From positions 1 to 9,904 of the forward strand of contig JBOGZI010000078.1 in NCBI GenBank assembly GCA_050697275.1: 9,904 nt of DNA. Reading direction: 5' to 3'. How positions within the stretch are numbered: the first letter of the stretch is position 1; each line of letters opens with the position of its first letter. The DNA is from JBOGZI01 sp050697275. Lineage in GTDB: Bacteria > Actinomycetota > Thermoleophilia > Solirubrobacterales > 70-9. Under the pieces are notes generated by a model that saw only the letters and a list, made by a program, of their open reading frames with translations, ran no database searches and was not told the origin of the DNA. Made by a program: the position numbers and the translations under genes. Shown here in pieces: positions 1 through 5,428 of this stretch.

Positions 1-483
1 GGCGAGCCCGTAGAGGTTGCCGATCGCCCGGGCGCGGCGGTCCTCGGGAAAGGCGTTGGAGACCACCGCGATGCAAAGCGGGAAGAGGATCGCGGCGCCC
101 ATCCCCTGGATCAGCCGGGCGCCGATCAGGAAGCCGGCCGAGGGCGCCAGGCCCCCGACCAGCGAGGAGACGCCGAACAGCGCGGTGCCGGCGATCAGCA
201 TCCGGCGCCGCCCGAAGAGGTCGCCGAGCCGCCCGCCCGGGATCAGGAAGGAGCCGAGCGCCAGCATGTAGCCGCTGATCGCCCACTGCATGTTCGTGGT
301 CGAGACGTCGAGGTCCTCGGCCATCCGGGGGATCGAGAGGTTGAGTGCGAAGAAGTCGAGGTTGGTGGCGAACATCGCCACCGAGGCGGCGGCGAGCACC
401 ATCCCCAGCGGCGGCTTCCCCGGGGCGGCGGGCGCCGCCGCTCGCCGCAGCCCGTGAGCGGTCTGGCGGGGATGGAGGAGCAC
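1..483 (-). CDS. MFS transporter, DHA2 (EmrB/QacA-like) family, partial (C-terminal part outside window)
   Basis: I translated the minus strand from a GTG at 483; 161 codons lie in the window and the frame stays open to the left edge. Predicted inner-membrane drug/solute:proton antiporter. What is seen: a ~27-residue Arg/Pro-rich cytoplasmic leader, then TM1 (about 28-52) containing LDFFALNLSIP, the position of the LDxTxVNVALP-type motif of DHA2 transporters. TM2 is about 64-83, then the motif A loop GGRLGDLFGRRRM (83-95), TM3 about 95-118 and TM4 about 119-145 with RLIQGMGAAILFP. The start lies 2 nt after the stop of the upstream FMN oxidoreductase gene, with GGAGG 11 nt ahead inside that gene, so the two are probably cotranscribed and translationally coupled. 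A later in-frame ATG at 402 is a possible alternative start. The family is confident; the substrate is not predictable, and 12 versus 14 TM segments cannot be judged from this fragment. Confidence 0.85.
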   Translation of the reverse strand, partial: MLLHPRQTAHGLRRAAAPAAPGKPPLGMVLAAASVAMFATNLDFFALNLSIPRMAEDLDVSTTNMQWAISGYMLALGSFLIPGGRLGDLFGRRRMLIAGTALFGVSSLVGGLAPSAGFLIGARLIQGMGAAILFPLCIAVVSNAFPEDRRARAIGNLYGLA

Positions 484-485
484 GC

Positions 486-1550
486 CTAGCCGCGCCTCCG
501 CACGTGGGAGGGACCGACGGCGTCCGGCGCCGGGCAGCCGAGCAGCGCCAGCGCCAGCTTCAGCTCCTCGGCGAGGATGCCGAGCGCTCGCCGGGCGCCG
601 GTCTCGCCGTCGACTGCGAGCCCCCAGAGCGCCGGGCGGCCGACCAGCACCGCGTCGGCGCCGAGCGCCAGGGCCACGGCGACGTCGGTGCCGCGCCTCA
701 CGCCGCCGTCCATCAGCAGCGCGATCCGGCCGTCCACCGCCTCGGCGACCTCCGGCAGCGCCTCGATCGTGGCGGGCGCGTTGTCCAGCTGGCGGCCGCC
801 GTGATTGGAGACGACCACCCCGGCCGCCCCGTGCTCGACCGCGAGCGCGGCGTCCTCCCCGCAGACGATGCCCTTGATCAGCACCGGCAGCTCGGACGCC
901 GACGACAGCGACTCGAGGTCGTCCCAGGTGATCGAGGGATCGACCAGCTCGAAGACCTCCGCGGTGCTGAGGCTGCGCTGCCCGACCGCCGCCTCGATCG
1001 CCGGCGCCCGGATCTCCGCCGGGACCTCGAACCCGGCGCGCAGGTCCCGCTCGCGGCGACCCGCGAACGGGGCGTCCACCGTCAGCAGCAGCGCCTCGTA
1101 GCCCGCCTCGGCCGCCTCGTCGAGCAGCGCCCGGGTGACCTCGCGGTCCCGGAAGAGATAGACCTGCATCCAGCGAGGGCCGCCCGGCGCCGCGGCGGCC
1201 ACCTCCGCCGGCGGGGTGCTGGTCAGGCTGGAGAGGCACATCACGGCGCCGGCCTCGGCGGCGGCCCGCGCCATCGCCTCCTCCCCGTCGGGGTGGGCGA
1301 GCCGCTGGAAGGCGATGGGCGCGACCAGGACCGGCATCGACATCTCGGTCTCCAGCACTCTGCAGCGGGTGGAGACCTCGGAGACGTCGACCAGGACCCG
1401 GGGCCGCAGCTCCCAGCGCTCGAACGCCTCGGCGTTCCGCGCCAGGGTGCGCTCGTCGCCGGCGCCCCCCGCGAAGTAGCCGTGCGCCCCGGGCTCCAGC
1501 GCCTCGGCGGCGAGGCGCTCGAAGTCGGCGATGTTGACGGGCTCGGCCAT
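486..1550 (-). CDS. FMN-dependent alpha-hydroxy-acid dehydrogenase/oxidase (lactate/glycolate oxidase family)
   Basis: The 354-residue cytoplasmic TIM-barrel flavoenzyme has the usual length for the glycolate oxidase / LldD / lactate oxidase family, which oxidises L-2-hydroxy acids to 2-oxo acids with FMN. The key residues sit almost where they do in spinach glycolate oxidase (Tyr24, Tyr129, Lys230, His254, Arg257): Tyr25 in GYFAGGAGDE, Tyr131 in QVYLF, Lys226 in VLIKGI, and catalytic His250 with substrate-binding Arg253 in SNHGGRQLD. The phosphate-binding DGGVRRGTD (281-289) and VGRP (303-306) follow. MPVLVAPIAFQRLAHPDGE (72-90) is the family's FMN-binding strand. There is no N-terminal cytochrome domain and no obvious membrane anchor. 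Whether it reduces O2, quinone or another acceptor cannot be told; lactate 2-monooxygenase and L-lactate oxidase are alternatives. The downstream MFS gene might carry a related acid, but that is only positional inference. The start has no clear Shine-Dalgarno sequence; a GATACT box lies 15 nt upstream. Confidence 0.9.
   Translation of the reverse strand: MAEPVNIADFERLAAEALEPGAHGYFAGGAGDERTLARNAEAFERWELRPRVLVDVSEVSTRCRVLETEMSMPVLVAPIAFQRLAHPDGEEAMARAAAEAGAVMCLSSLTSTPPAEVAAAAPGGPRWMQVYLFRDREVTRALLDEAAEAGYEALLLTVDAPFAGRRERDLRAGFEVPAEIRAPAIEAAVGQRSLSTAEVFELVDPSITWDDLESLSSASELPVLIKGIVCGEDAALAVEHGAAGVVVSNHGGRQLDNAPATIEALPEVAEAVDGRIALLMDGGVRRGTDVAVALALGADAVLVGRPALWGLAVDGETGARRALGILAEELKLALALLGCPAPDAVGPSHVRRRG
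495..499 (-). promoter_or_regulatory. Ribosome binding site for the MFS transporter
   Basis: GGAGG on the minus strand, inside the 3' end of the FMN oxidoreductase gene and 11 nt before the GTG at 483. The spacing is slightly long but the match is perfect. It supports the GTG start and translational coupling. Confidence 0.5.
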
Positions 1551-1565
1551 CCGGCGACCGCGGGC

Positions 1566-1571
1566 AGTATC
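1566..1571 (-). promoter_or_regulatory. Candidate -10 box for the FMN oxidoreductase gene
   Basis: GATACT on the minus strand, 15 nt before the ATG at 1550. It would give a leader of roughly 8-9 nt with no Shine-Dalgarno. No convincing -35 element is visible. It shares the 62-bp divergent region with the tRNA promoter. Confidence 0.3.
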
Positions 1572-1596
1572 GCTGCGGGCGGGGCGGGACCGTCGC

Positions 1597-1602
1597 TACG
1601 CT
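1597..1602 (+). promoter_or_regulatory. Candidate -10 box for tRNA-Arg
   Basis: TACGCT fits TAnnnT and ends 10 nt before the mature 5' end of the tRNA, a reasonable distance for a short 5' precursor leader. The -35 is not recognisable. Confidence 0.35.
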
Positions 1603-1612
1603 AGGCCGGCAC

Positions 1613-1686
1613 GCGCCCGTAGCTCAGTTGGATAGAGCGTCGGTCTACGAAACCGAAGGTCACAGGTTCGAATCCTGTCGGGCGCG
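1613..1686 (+). tRNA. tRNA-Arg (anticodon ACG)
   Basis: A full 74-nt cloverleaf was folded by eye. The acceptor stem GCGCCCG (1613-1619) pairs with CGGGCGC (1679-1685), with discriminator G1686. The D arm is GCTC/GAGC with AGTTGGATA in the loop. The anticodon stem TCGGT/ACCGA encloses the loop CTACGAA, anticodon ACG at 1647-1649. The T arm is ACAGG/CCTGT with loop TTCGAAT. The 3' CCA is not encoded, so it must be added after transcription. With A34 deaminated to inosine, the standard bacterial case, it reads CGU, CGC and CGA, the main arginine codons in such a genome. No integrase gene or repeated 3' end was seen, so there is no sign of its use as an attachment site here. Confidence 0.97.
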
Positions 1687-1757
1687 CTTCGCCAGTTCCA
1701 CTCTGTGCCGCGATTGCTGGTCAGTGTCGCCCGCAAGACAGACTGAACGGCGGACGG

Positions 1758-1784
1758 TTGCGGACCTGATCCAGCGGGTATGAA
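1758..1784 (+). promoter_or_regulatory. Possible promoter for the small secreted protein gene
   Basis: TTGCGG (1758-1763) and TATGAA (1779-1784) are separated by 15 bp, about 40 bp before the ATG at 1824. The spacing is short and the -35 is poor, so this is only a candidate. The rest of the tRNA-to-gene gap (1687-1823) shows nothing else. Confidence 0.25.
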
Positions 1785-1813
1785 TGGTTGGCGGCAGGAC
1801 CGAGGAGAAGGAG

Positions 1814-1818
1814 AGGAG
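1814..1818 (+). promoter_or_regulatory. Ribosome binding site for the small secreted protein
   Basis: AGGAG, 5 nt before the ATG at 1824, within a purine-rich tract. It decides the start in favour of 1824 over the in-frame ATG at 1788. Confidence 0.6.
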
Positions 1819-1823
1819 CGGCG

Positions 1824-2351
1824 ATGAGACGATCGACGGGAACCTTCGCGGTGGGGGCTCTGGCCTTGCTGACAGCGGCAGTCGGGATCGCGAGCGCATC
1901 GCATGGGGGCGGTGCAGGACCGCATGACTTCGCGGTCGGCGCGGCGAAGAACACATTTGCAACCGGCACCCCGAACCACCTGATGGTCTCGGCGCAGGGC
2001 GCCGGGCCCGCCGCCACCGGCCACGTGCGCGCCAAAGGGGATCTGGGCGGCGAGTTCACGCTCGAGGGTGAGGTGACCTGCCTCCGCGTCGAGGGCAACC
2101 GGGCAGCGATCAAGTACCGGTTCAAGCACGCGACCGGATCGGCCGCGCCCCTCGAGGGCGGGGGCGTACAGGTCTTCGTCGAGGACAACGGCGATCCGAG
2201 CGGTGGCCAGGCGGTCGACCGCAACACCTTCGATCCCCCGCAGCCGGCCGGCGTCTTCGACCTGAATGCCACCCAGTGCGACGATCCGACAGCGCGCCCC
2301 GACTACGACCCGGTCGACTCCGGCGACTACACGGTGCACGACGCGGGCTGA
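1824..2351 (+). CDS. Small secreted protein of unknown function
   Basis: 175 residues. The N terminus has MRRS followed by a hydrophobic stretch (about 8-24) ending in IASAS-HGGG, a Sec signal peptide with cleavage probably near residue 25. The mature part looks like an all-beta fold: alternating strands such as EFTLEGEVTCLRVEGNRAA, then YRFKHATGS and GGVQVFVEDNGDP, with Gly/Asp-rich turns. There are only two cysteines, Cys86 (VTCLRV) and Cys152 (ATQCDD), which could form one disulfide outside the cell. The pattern VTCLxVxGNxA followed by VxVxDNGDP and a late C-D-D-P resembles small secreted proteins common in actinomycetes that have no assigned function, so I name none. It is a lone gene, convergent with the glycoside hydrolase gene ending at 2472. 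Base composition matches its neighbours. Confidence 0.85.
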   Translation: MRRSTGTFAVGALALLTAAVGIASASHGGGAGPHDFAVGAAKNTFATGTPNHLMVSAQGAGPAATGHVRAKGDLGGEFTLEGEVTCLRVEGNRAAIKYRFKHATGSAAPLEGGGVQVFVEDNGDPSGGQAVDRNTFDPPQPAGVFDLNATQCDDPTARPDYDPVDSGDYTVHDAG

Positions 2352-2383
2352 TACGGCGAGAGCTGCTGAGCGTCGGCGTTCTC

Positions 2384-2405
2384 CGGTAGGCCGAGGGGCC
2401 TAGCG
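2384..2405. terminator. Candidate bidirectional terminator hairpin between convergent genes
   Basis: TAGGCC (2387-2392) and GGCCTA (2397-2402) are a perfect 6-bp inverted repeat around a GAGG loop. The stem extends by two more pairs across one G-G mismatch. It sits 33 bp after the plus-strand gene's stop. A pyrimidine-rich tract follows on the plus strand, but it is not a clean T run, so termination strength is uncertain. Confidence 0.35.
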
Positions 2406-2471
2406 GTTCTTCTTCCCCTTCTTCTTCTTCTTCTTCTTCTTCTTCACCTTGCAGCGCTTCTTCGCTTCCCC
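2403..2471 (-). other. In-frame Lys-rich coding remnant behind the stop of GH-1 (includes AAG repeat)
   Basis: Read on the minus strand directly after the TGA of the GH-1 gene (2474-2472), the same frame stays open for 23 codons to a TAG at 2402-2400. It encodes Gly-Glu-Ala, Lys-Lys-Arg-Cys-Lys-Val, nine consecutive Lys (all AAG, 2418-2444), then Gly-Lys-Lys-Asn-Arg. Basic tails of this kind with a Cys occur on secreted proteins of related actinomycetes (from memory). The two paralogs in this window have no such tail after their stops. It may be a former C-terminal tail cut off by a nonsense change, a readthrough extension, or a chance trinucleotide microsatellite. Confidence 0.55.
2418..2444. 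repeat. Trinucleotide microsatellite (CTT)9 / (AAG)9
   Basis: Nine perfect CTT units on the plus strand, immediately flanked by further CTT and CCC triplets. It is the only simple repeat of note in the window. Such tracts change length by slippage, here in multiples of one codon in the reading frame that continues from GH-1. Confidence 0.85.
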
Positions 2472-3656
2472 TCAGCCCGCCTGGAAGGCGTCGTAACCGG
2501 GCTTGACGTTTCCGTCCGCGTCGAGCAGGCCCTGCGAGTTGCTCCGGGTGTCGACCGGGTGAACCCAGCCGAGGGTGTAGATCCGGTCCCAGCGGCGGGC
2601 GATCCGGAAGGCCGCCTTGATCCACCTCTTTCCCTCCCGCGGCTTCAGCGAGAAGAGCAGGTCCTTGTCCTTGAAGCCGATCGGTACGCCCCACTCGGAG
2701 AGGAACAGCGGCAGGTCCTGGTCAGGGAAGACGCGGTCCAGCCTGCGGGCGAGGCGGTGGAGGTCCCCGAAGCCGACGGCGCCCTTGCGGGAGGGCCTCT
2801 TGCTGAACCTCGGCTTGCGGAAGGTGAACGGGTTGTGCCCGTACATGTCCATCCGCGGCCGGCTTCCGTCCGGGAGCCGCAGGTAGCGAAGCCACTGGTA
2901 GGTGTAGATCGCGCCGGGCCCCGCGGCGGTGTAGGTGTTGCCGCCGATCACCAGGTTCGCCGGGTCGAGGTCCTTGAGGGCGGCGTAAGCCGTGTCGAGC
3001 AGCTGCGCGTAGATGCGCGGCGCCCGCGCCTGGCGCTTGGTGAGGCGCGTCTTCGCGGTGCGCCGAGCCGGCTTGAGCGGCTTGAAGTTCGGCCTGCGGT
3101 TGGGCTCGCCCCAGATCATCCAGAGGCGGACGCTCGGGTACTTCTTGGCGATCGCGGTGGCGAAGTCGGCGAAGTCGGAGGGCTGGTGCGGAGTCCAGCT
3201 CCAGTGCCGCCCGCCGTTCGCCCACCTCGGCGAGCCGATGATCTGGATCATCACCTTGATCCCGTGCTTCTCCGCCTCAGTGACCGCGTAGTCGAGATAC
3301 GACGGCCAGCTGTAGGCGGGGTCGTCCGGGTTCCTCGGCTCGGCCGGCCGGCCCTGGAAGGCGATCTGGTTCCAGTGCGCCTGCGTCTGGTAGATGCCGG
3401 CCCCGAGGTCGTGATAGGTCGGGAACATCGAGCGCCCCTCGTGCTTGATCGGCCCCCAGACCGACTTCTTCTGCGTCCGCGCGGAGCCCTCGGGCTGTCC
3501 GGTCACGTGGCTCGCGGGGGCCGGCGCCGCGATCGCCGCGGAGAGGGCGATCCCCGACGCGACCAGAGCGACGGCGAGCGGACGCAATCGGCCTGCGGCG
3601 CCGACGCGTCGCCGCCCGATGTCGCTGCCGCTTTCCCTGCCCGCTTGTCCCACCAT
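2472..3656 (-). CDS. Secreted glycoside hydrolase, clan GH-A-like (paralog GH-1)
   Basis: 394 residues. A basic N terminus (GRRRVGAAGRLR) and hydrophobic stretch (about 26-44) ending APAPASH form a signal peptide, so the enzyme is exported. The mature protein opens with KKSVWGP (63-69), conserved in both paralogs. The barrel carries WANGGR (145-150), LWMIWGEPN (178-186) with the presumed acid/base Glu184, GGNTYTAAG (238-246), RPRMDMYGHNP (266-276), LSEWGVPIGF (319-328) with presumed nucleophile Glu321, and TLGWVHPVDT near the end. Two Glu after strands 4 and 7 about 137 residues apart fit clan GH-A retaining enzymes such as GH5 and GH39; PslG-type polysaccharide hydrolases are the nearest functional analogy I can offer. 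The usual clan Asn before the acid/base Glu is Gly. GGAGG lies 7 nt before the ATG. The gene follows the GT-C gene by 78 bp in the same direction, a likely operon. The substrate is unknown. A Lys-rich stretch continues in frame after its TGA. Confidence 0.8.
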   Translation of the reverse strand: MVGQAGRESGSDIGRRRVGAAGRLRPLAVALVASGIALSAAIAAPAPASHVTGQPEGSARTQKKSVWGPIKHEGRSMFPTYHDLGAGIYQTQAHWNQIAFQGRPAEPRNPDDPAYSWPSYLDYAVTEAEKHGIKVMIQIIGSPRWANGGRHWSWTPHQPSDFADFATAIAKKYPSVRLWMIWGEPNRRPNFKPLKPARRTAKTRLTKRQARAPRIYAQLLDTAYAALKDLDPANLVIGGNTYTAAGPGAIYTYQWLRYLRLPDGSRPRMDMYGHNPFTFRKPRFSKRPSRKGAVGFGDLHRLARRLDRVFPDQDLPLFLSEWGVPIGFKDKDLLFSLKPREGKRWIKAAFRIARRWDRIYTLGWVHPVDTRSNSQGLLDADGNVKPGYDAFQAG

Positions 3657-3663
3657 GACTGCG

Positions 3664-3668
3664 CCTCC
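3664..3668 (-). promoter_or_regulatory. Ribosome binding site for GH-1
   Basis: GGAGG on the minus strand, 7 nt before the ATG at 3656. It is the only strong Shine-Dalgarno among the three paralogs and fits an internal operon gene downstream of the GT-C gene. Confidence 0.65.
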
Positions 3669-3734
3669 GAAACACCTGCTCCGTCCGCGAGTTTCGGCTT
3701 GCCGCCCGGGTGAGCGCAGGCCCCGTCCGCTCGG

Positions 3735-5351
3735 TTACGACCGGGCGTTCGAGGGGCCCGGCTGGAATTCGCGCAGGGCTCGTTCGCACTGGCCCCTCGA
3801 GCCGATCACGGCGCGCCGCCGAGCCGGGACGTCGACGAAGACGACGTTGCCGTAGCGCTGGAGCTTGTCCGTGCCGCGCTCGCTGAGGTTCATCACCCGG
3901 TAGAAGGGGGTCGCGAGGAACTCGATCGCCAGGCCCTTGGGCGAGCAGCGCAGGCGCGCCCCCTCGAACACCGGGTAGGTGTGGATCCCCTTCTCGGTCC
4001 CCGTCACCAGCTGCGCCGCCGGCCAGAGGTCGTAGGTCTGGTTGAAGACCGGCACACCGGCCCGGACCTGGGCGGGATGCCCGAAGGTCAGCACCACCGA
4101 ATTGGCCGGCGGTGAGGCCCGCTCGACCGCCGCGAGCACCTCGTCCTCGAGCTCGCCCGCCTTGGCGAAGTCGCTCTGCTGGCGAAGGTCCTGCACCCAG
4201 TAGCCGACCGCGATCGCGACGGCCCCCGCGACCGCGACCTCATAGCCGCGCCCGGAGACCAGGCTCCCCGCCGCCCGCAGCACCGCCCAGACGAGGACGG
4301 CCGCAGGGAAGACGGCGACCACGTTGACCCGGTCCTCGATCCCCTGGAAGGTGGGCGTGTAGAACGCCTGGGGGAGATAGACCGCCCAGCAGAGGCCGAG
4401 CGCAGCGAGCGCCACCCCCGCAACGGCCACCCAGCGCGCGCCGGGTCGCGATGCGATCCCGCCCTCGGCATCGCCGCGACGCAAGAGGGCGAGCACGAGG
4501 ACGGTCGCCGCGACGCCGAGCACGACCAGCATCAGCGGGGTGGGAAAGCGCGCCGGCAGCTCGACCGGCAGCAGCGAGCCGGCGATCAGGTCCGCTCCCT
4601 CGCGCAGCAGCTTCGGCACGTGACCGATCTGCTCGGAGAGCGGGAACTTGTCCTTCTTCGTGTTCTCGAGCGAGTAGATCGCCGCGGCCCCGACCACGGC
4701 GACGTCCATCAGTGCCCGCGGCCGGGCCCGGCGCCAGCCGTGGAGCCAGATGTAGGCTGGCCAGAGCATCGCCGCCACCGCGGTGGTGGTCTCGTAGAGG
4801 AGGACACTGGCGGCGTAGCAGGCGGCCGCCACCAGGTGGATCAGGAGCCCCTTGCGCCCCCCGGTCCGCAGCCCCCACATGGCCACCAGGAACCCCGCGA
4901 ATAGAGCGAGGATCGCGAGGTTGTTGAGGCTCCCGGTCGGCCAGAACCTGACGCCCGTGGCCCAGGGGAAGAGCAGCGCCAGCAGCGCGATCGGCACCGC
5001 GTCGCGCGGCTCGAAGCGCAGCTCGCGCAGGACGCGGTAGAAGACCGCGATCGTCGCCGCCACCAGCACCGCGGCGACGACGTGATGCCAGGCCGGGTCG
5101 GTGCCGAGCACCTGGTAGGCGCCGGGGAGGACAAAGGCGAGCAGCGGCTTGCTGCCGAGCACCTCGAACTGGTCGGAGACCGCCCCGGAGTACCCCGCCG
5201 TCGCCCAGTCCCACTGGATCGCCCAGTCATCCGAGTAGAAGTTGCCGTCGGCGATCTGCAGGACGACGGGTACGAGCCAGGCCGTGATCGCGGCGCCGAT
5301 TCCCACTGAGGCGGCGATCCGCAGCAGCTTCGCTTTTTCCGCAGCTTGCAC
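3735..5351 (-). CDS. Polytopic membrane protein, probable GT-C-type glycosyltransferase
   Basis: 538 residues with roughly 11-12 hydrophobic segments, clear ones near 11-33, 88-106, 118-133, 144-160, 168-186, 271-291, 306-325, 343-363 and 370-388. A soluble C-terminal part of about 150 residues (390-538) follows, probably on the outer face. Right after TM1 comes NFYSDDWAIQWDW: acidic residues (Asp41, Asp42) in the first external loop are typical of GT-C enzymes, which move sugars from polyprenyl-phosphate donors outside the cell. FWPTGSLNN (136-144) and YETTTAVAA (186-194) look like further conserved loop and helix motifs. I do not recognise a named family. A non-enzymatic polytopic protein remains possible. 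The start is a GTG with no Shine-Dalgarno but with a TAATCT box 10 nt upstream. It is divergent from GH-2 and lies upstream of GH-1 in the same direction, linking glycan synthesis and hydrolysis at one locus (inference). Confidence 0.75.
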   Translation of the reverse strand: MQAAEKAKLLRIAASVGIGAAITAWLVPVVLQIADGNFYSDDWAIQWDWATAGYSGAVSDQFEVLGSKPLLAFVLPGAYQVLGTDPAWHHVVAAVLVAATIAVFYRVLRELRFEPRDAVPIALLALLFPWATGVRFWPTGSLNNLAILALFAGFLVAMWGLRTGGRKGLLIHLVAAACYAASVLLYETTTAVAAMLWPAYIWLHGWRRARPRALMDVAVVGAAAIYSLENTKKDKFPLSEQIGHVPKLLREGADLIAGSLLPVELPARFPTPLMLVVLGVAATVLVLALLRRGDAEGGIASRPGARWVAVAGVALAALGLCWAVYLPQAFYTPTFQGIEDRVNVVAVFPAAVLVWAVLRAAGSLVSGRGYEVAVAGAVAIAVGYWVQDLRQQSDFAKAGELEDEVLAAVERASPPANSVVLTFGHPAQVRAGVPVFNQTYDLWPAAQLVTGTEKGIHTYPVFEGARLRCSPKGLAIEFLATPFYRVMNLSERGTDKLQRYGNVVFVDVPARRRAVIGSRGQCERALREFQPGPSNARS

Positions 5352-5361
5352 GAGGCGCGCC

Positions 5362-5367
5362 AGATTA
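5362..5367 (-). promoter_or_regulatory. Candidate -10 box for the GT-C gene (near-leaderless start)
   Basis: TAATCT on the minus strand ends 10 nt before the GTG at 5351. Transcription would begin about 3-4 nt before the start codon, giving an essentially leaderless mRNA. This agrees with the absence of a Shine-Dalgarno sequence. Confidence 0.45.
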
Positions 5368-5415
5368 GCCCCGGGGGCGCCCGGCGGTAACGGCGTTGGC
5401 CGCGGGAGGATTACC

Positions 5416-5421
5416 TAGACT
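5416..5421 (+). promoter_or_regulatory. Candidate -10 box for GH-2 (leaderless start)
   Basis: TAGACT ends 7 nt before the GTG at 5429, so transcription would begin at the start codon itself. A box here is incompatible with the longer reading from the TTG at 5396, which would place the promoter inside the gene. Confidence 0.5.
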
Positions 5422-5428
5422 GCCCGCC

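Larger units (their letters stand above)
5352..5428. promoter_or_regulatory. Divergent promoter region between GT-C and GH-2 genes
   Basis: 77 bp between two GTG starts facing away from each other. It holds a TAnnnT box for each direction, TAATCT on minus (5367-5362) and TAGACT on plus (5416-5421). No operator-like inverted repeat is obvious. Shared control of the two genes is plausible but not shown. Confidence 0.55.

Noticed and set aside
345..1604. 419-codon plus-strand open frame over the FMN oxidoreductase
   Set aside because: Arg/Ala/Gly-rich shadow. All FMN-oxidase active-site residues are on the opposite strand.
1681..1693. GGCG/CGCC hairpin at the tRNA 3' end as a terminator
   Set aside because: Only 4 bp, overlaps the acceptor stem and has no T run.
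1788..1823. Upstream ATG start for the small secreted protein
   Set aside because: The start at 1824 has AGGAG at 5 nt and gives a normal-length signal peptide.
1596..2339. Long minus-strand open frame antisense to the tRNA and the small secreted protein
   Set aside because: Its C-terminal part is the antisense translation of the tRNA (the familiar spurious DRIRTCDLRFRRPTLYPTELRA-type peptide), and the rest is the shadow of a gene with a signal peptide and a good ribosome binding site.
2559..3713. 384-codon plus-strand open frame over GH-1
   Set aside because: GC-rich shadow frame. The opposite strand has catalytic motifs, a signal peptide and GGAGG; this frame has no recognisable domain.
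5396..5428. Upstream TTG start for GH-2
   Set aside because: It would place the TAGACT promoter box inside the gene. It adds 11 residues with no conserved sequence, and no Shine-Dalgarno precedes it.
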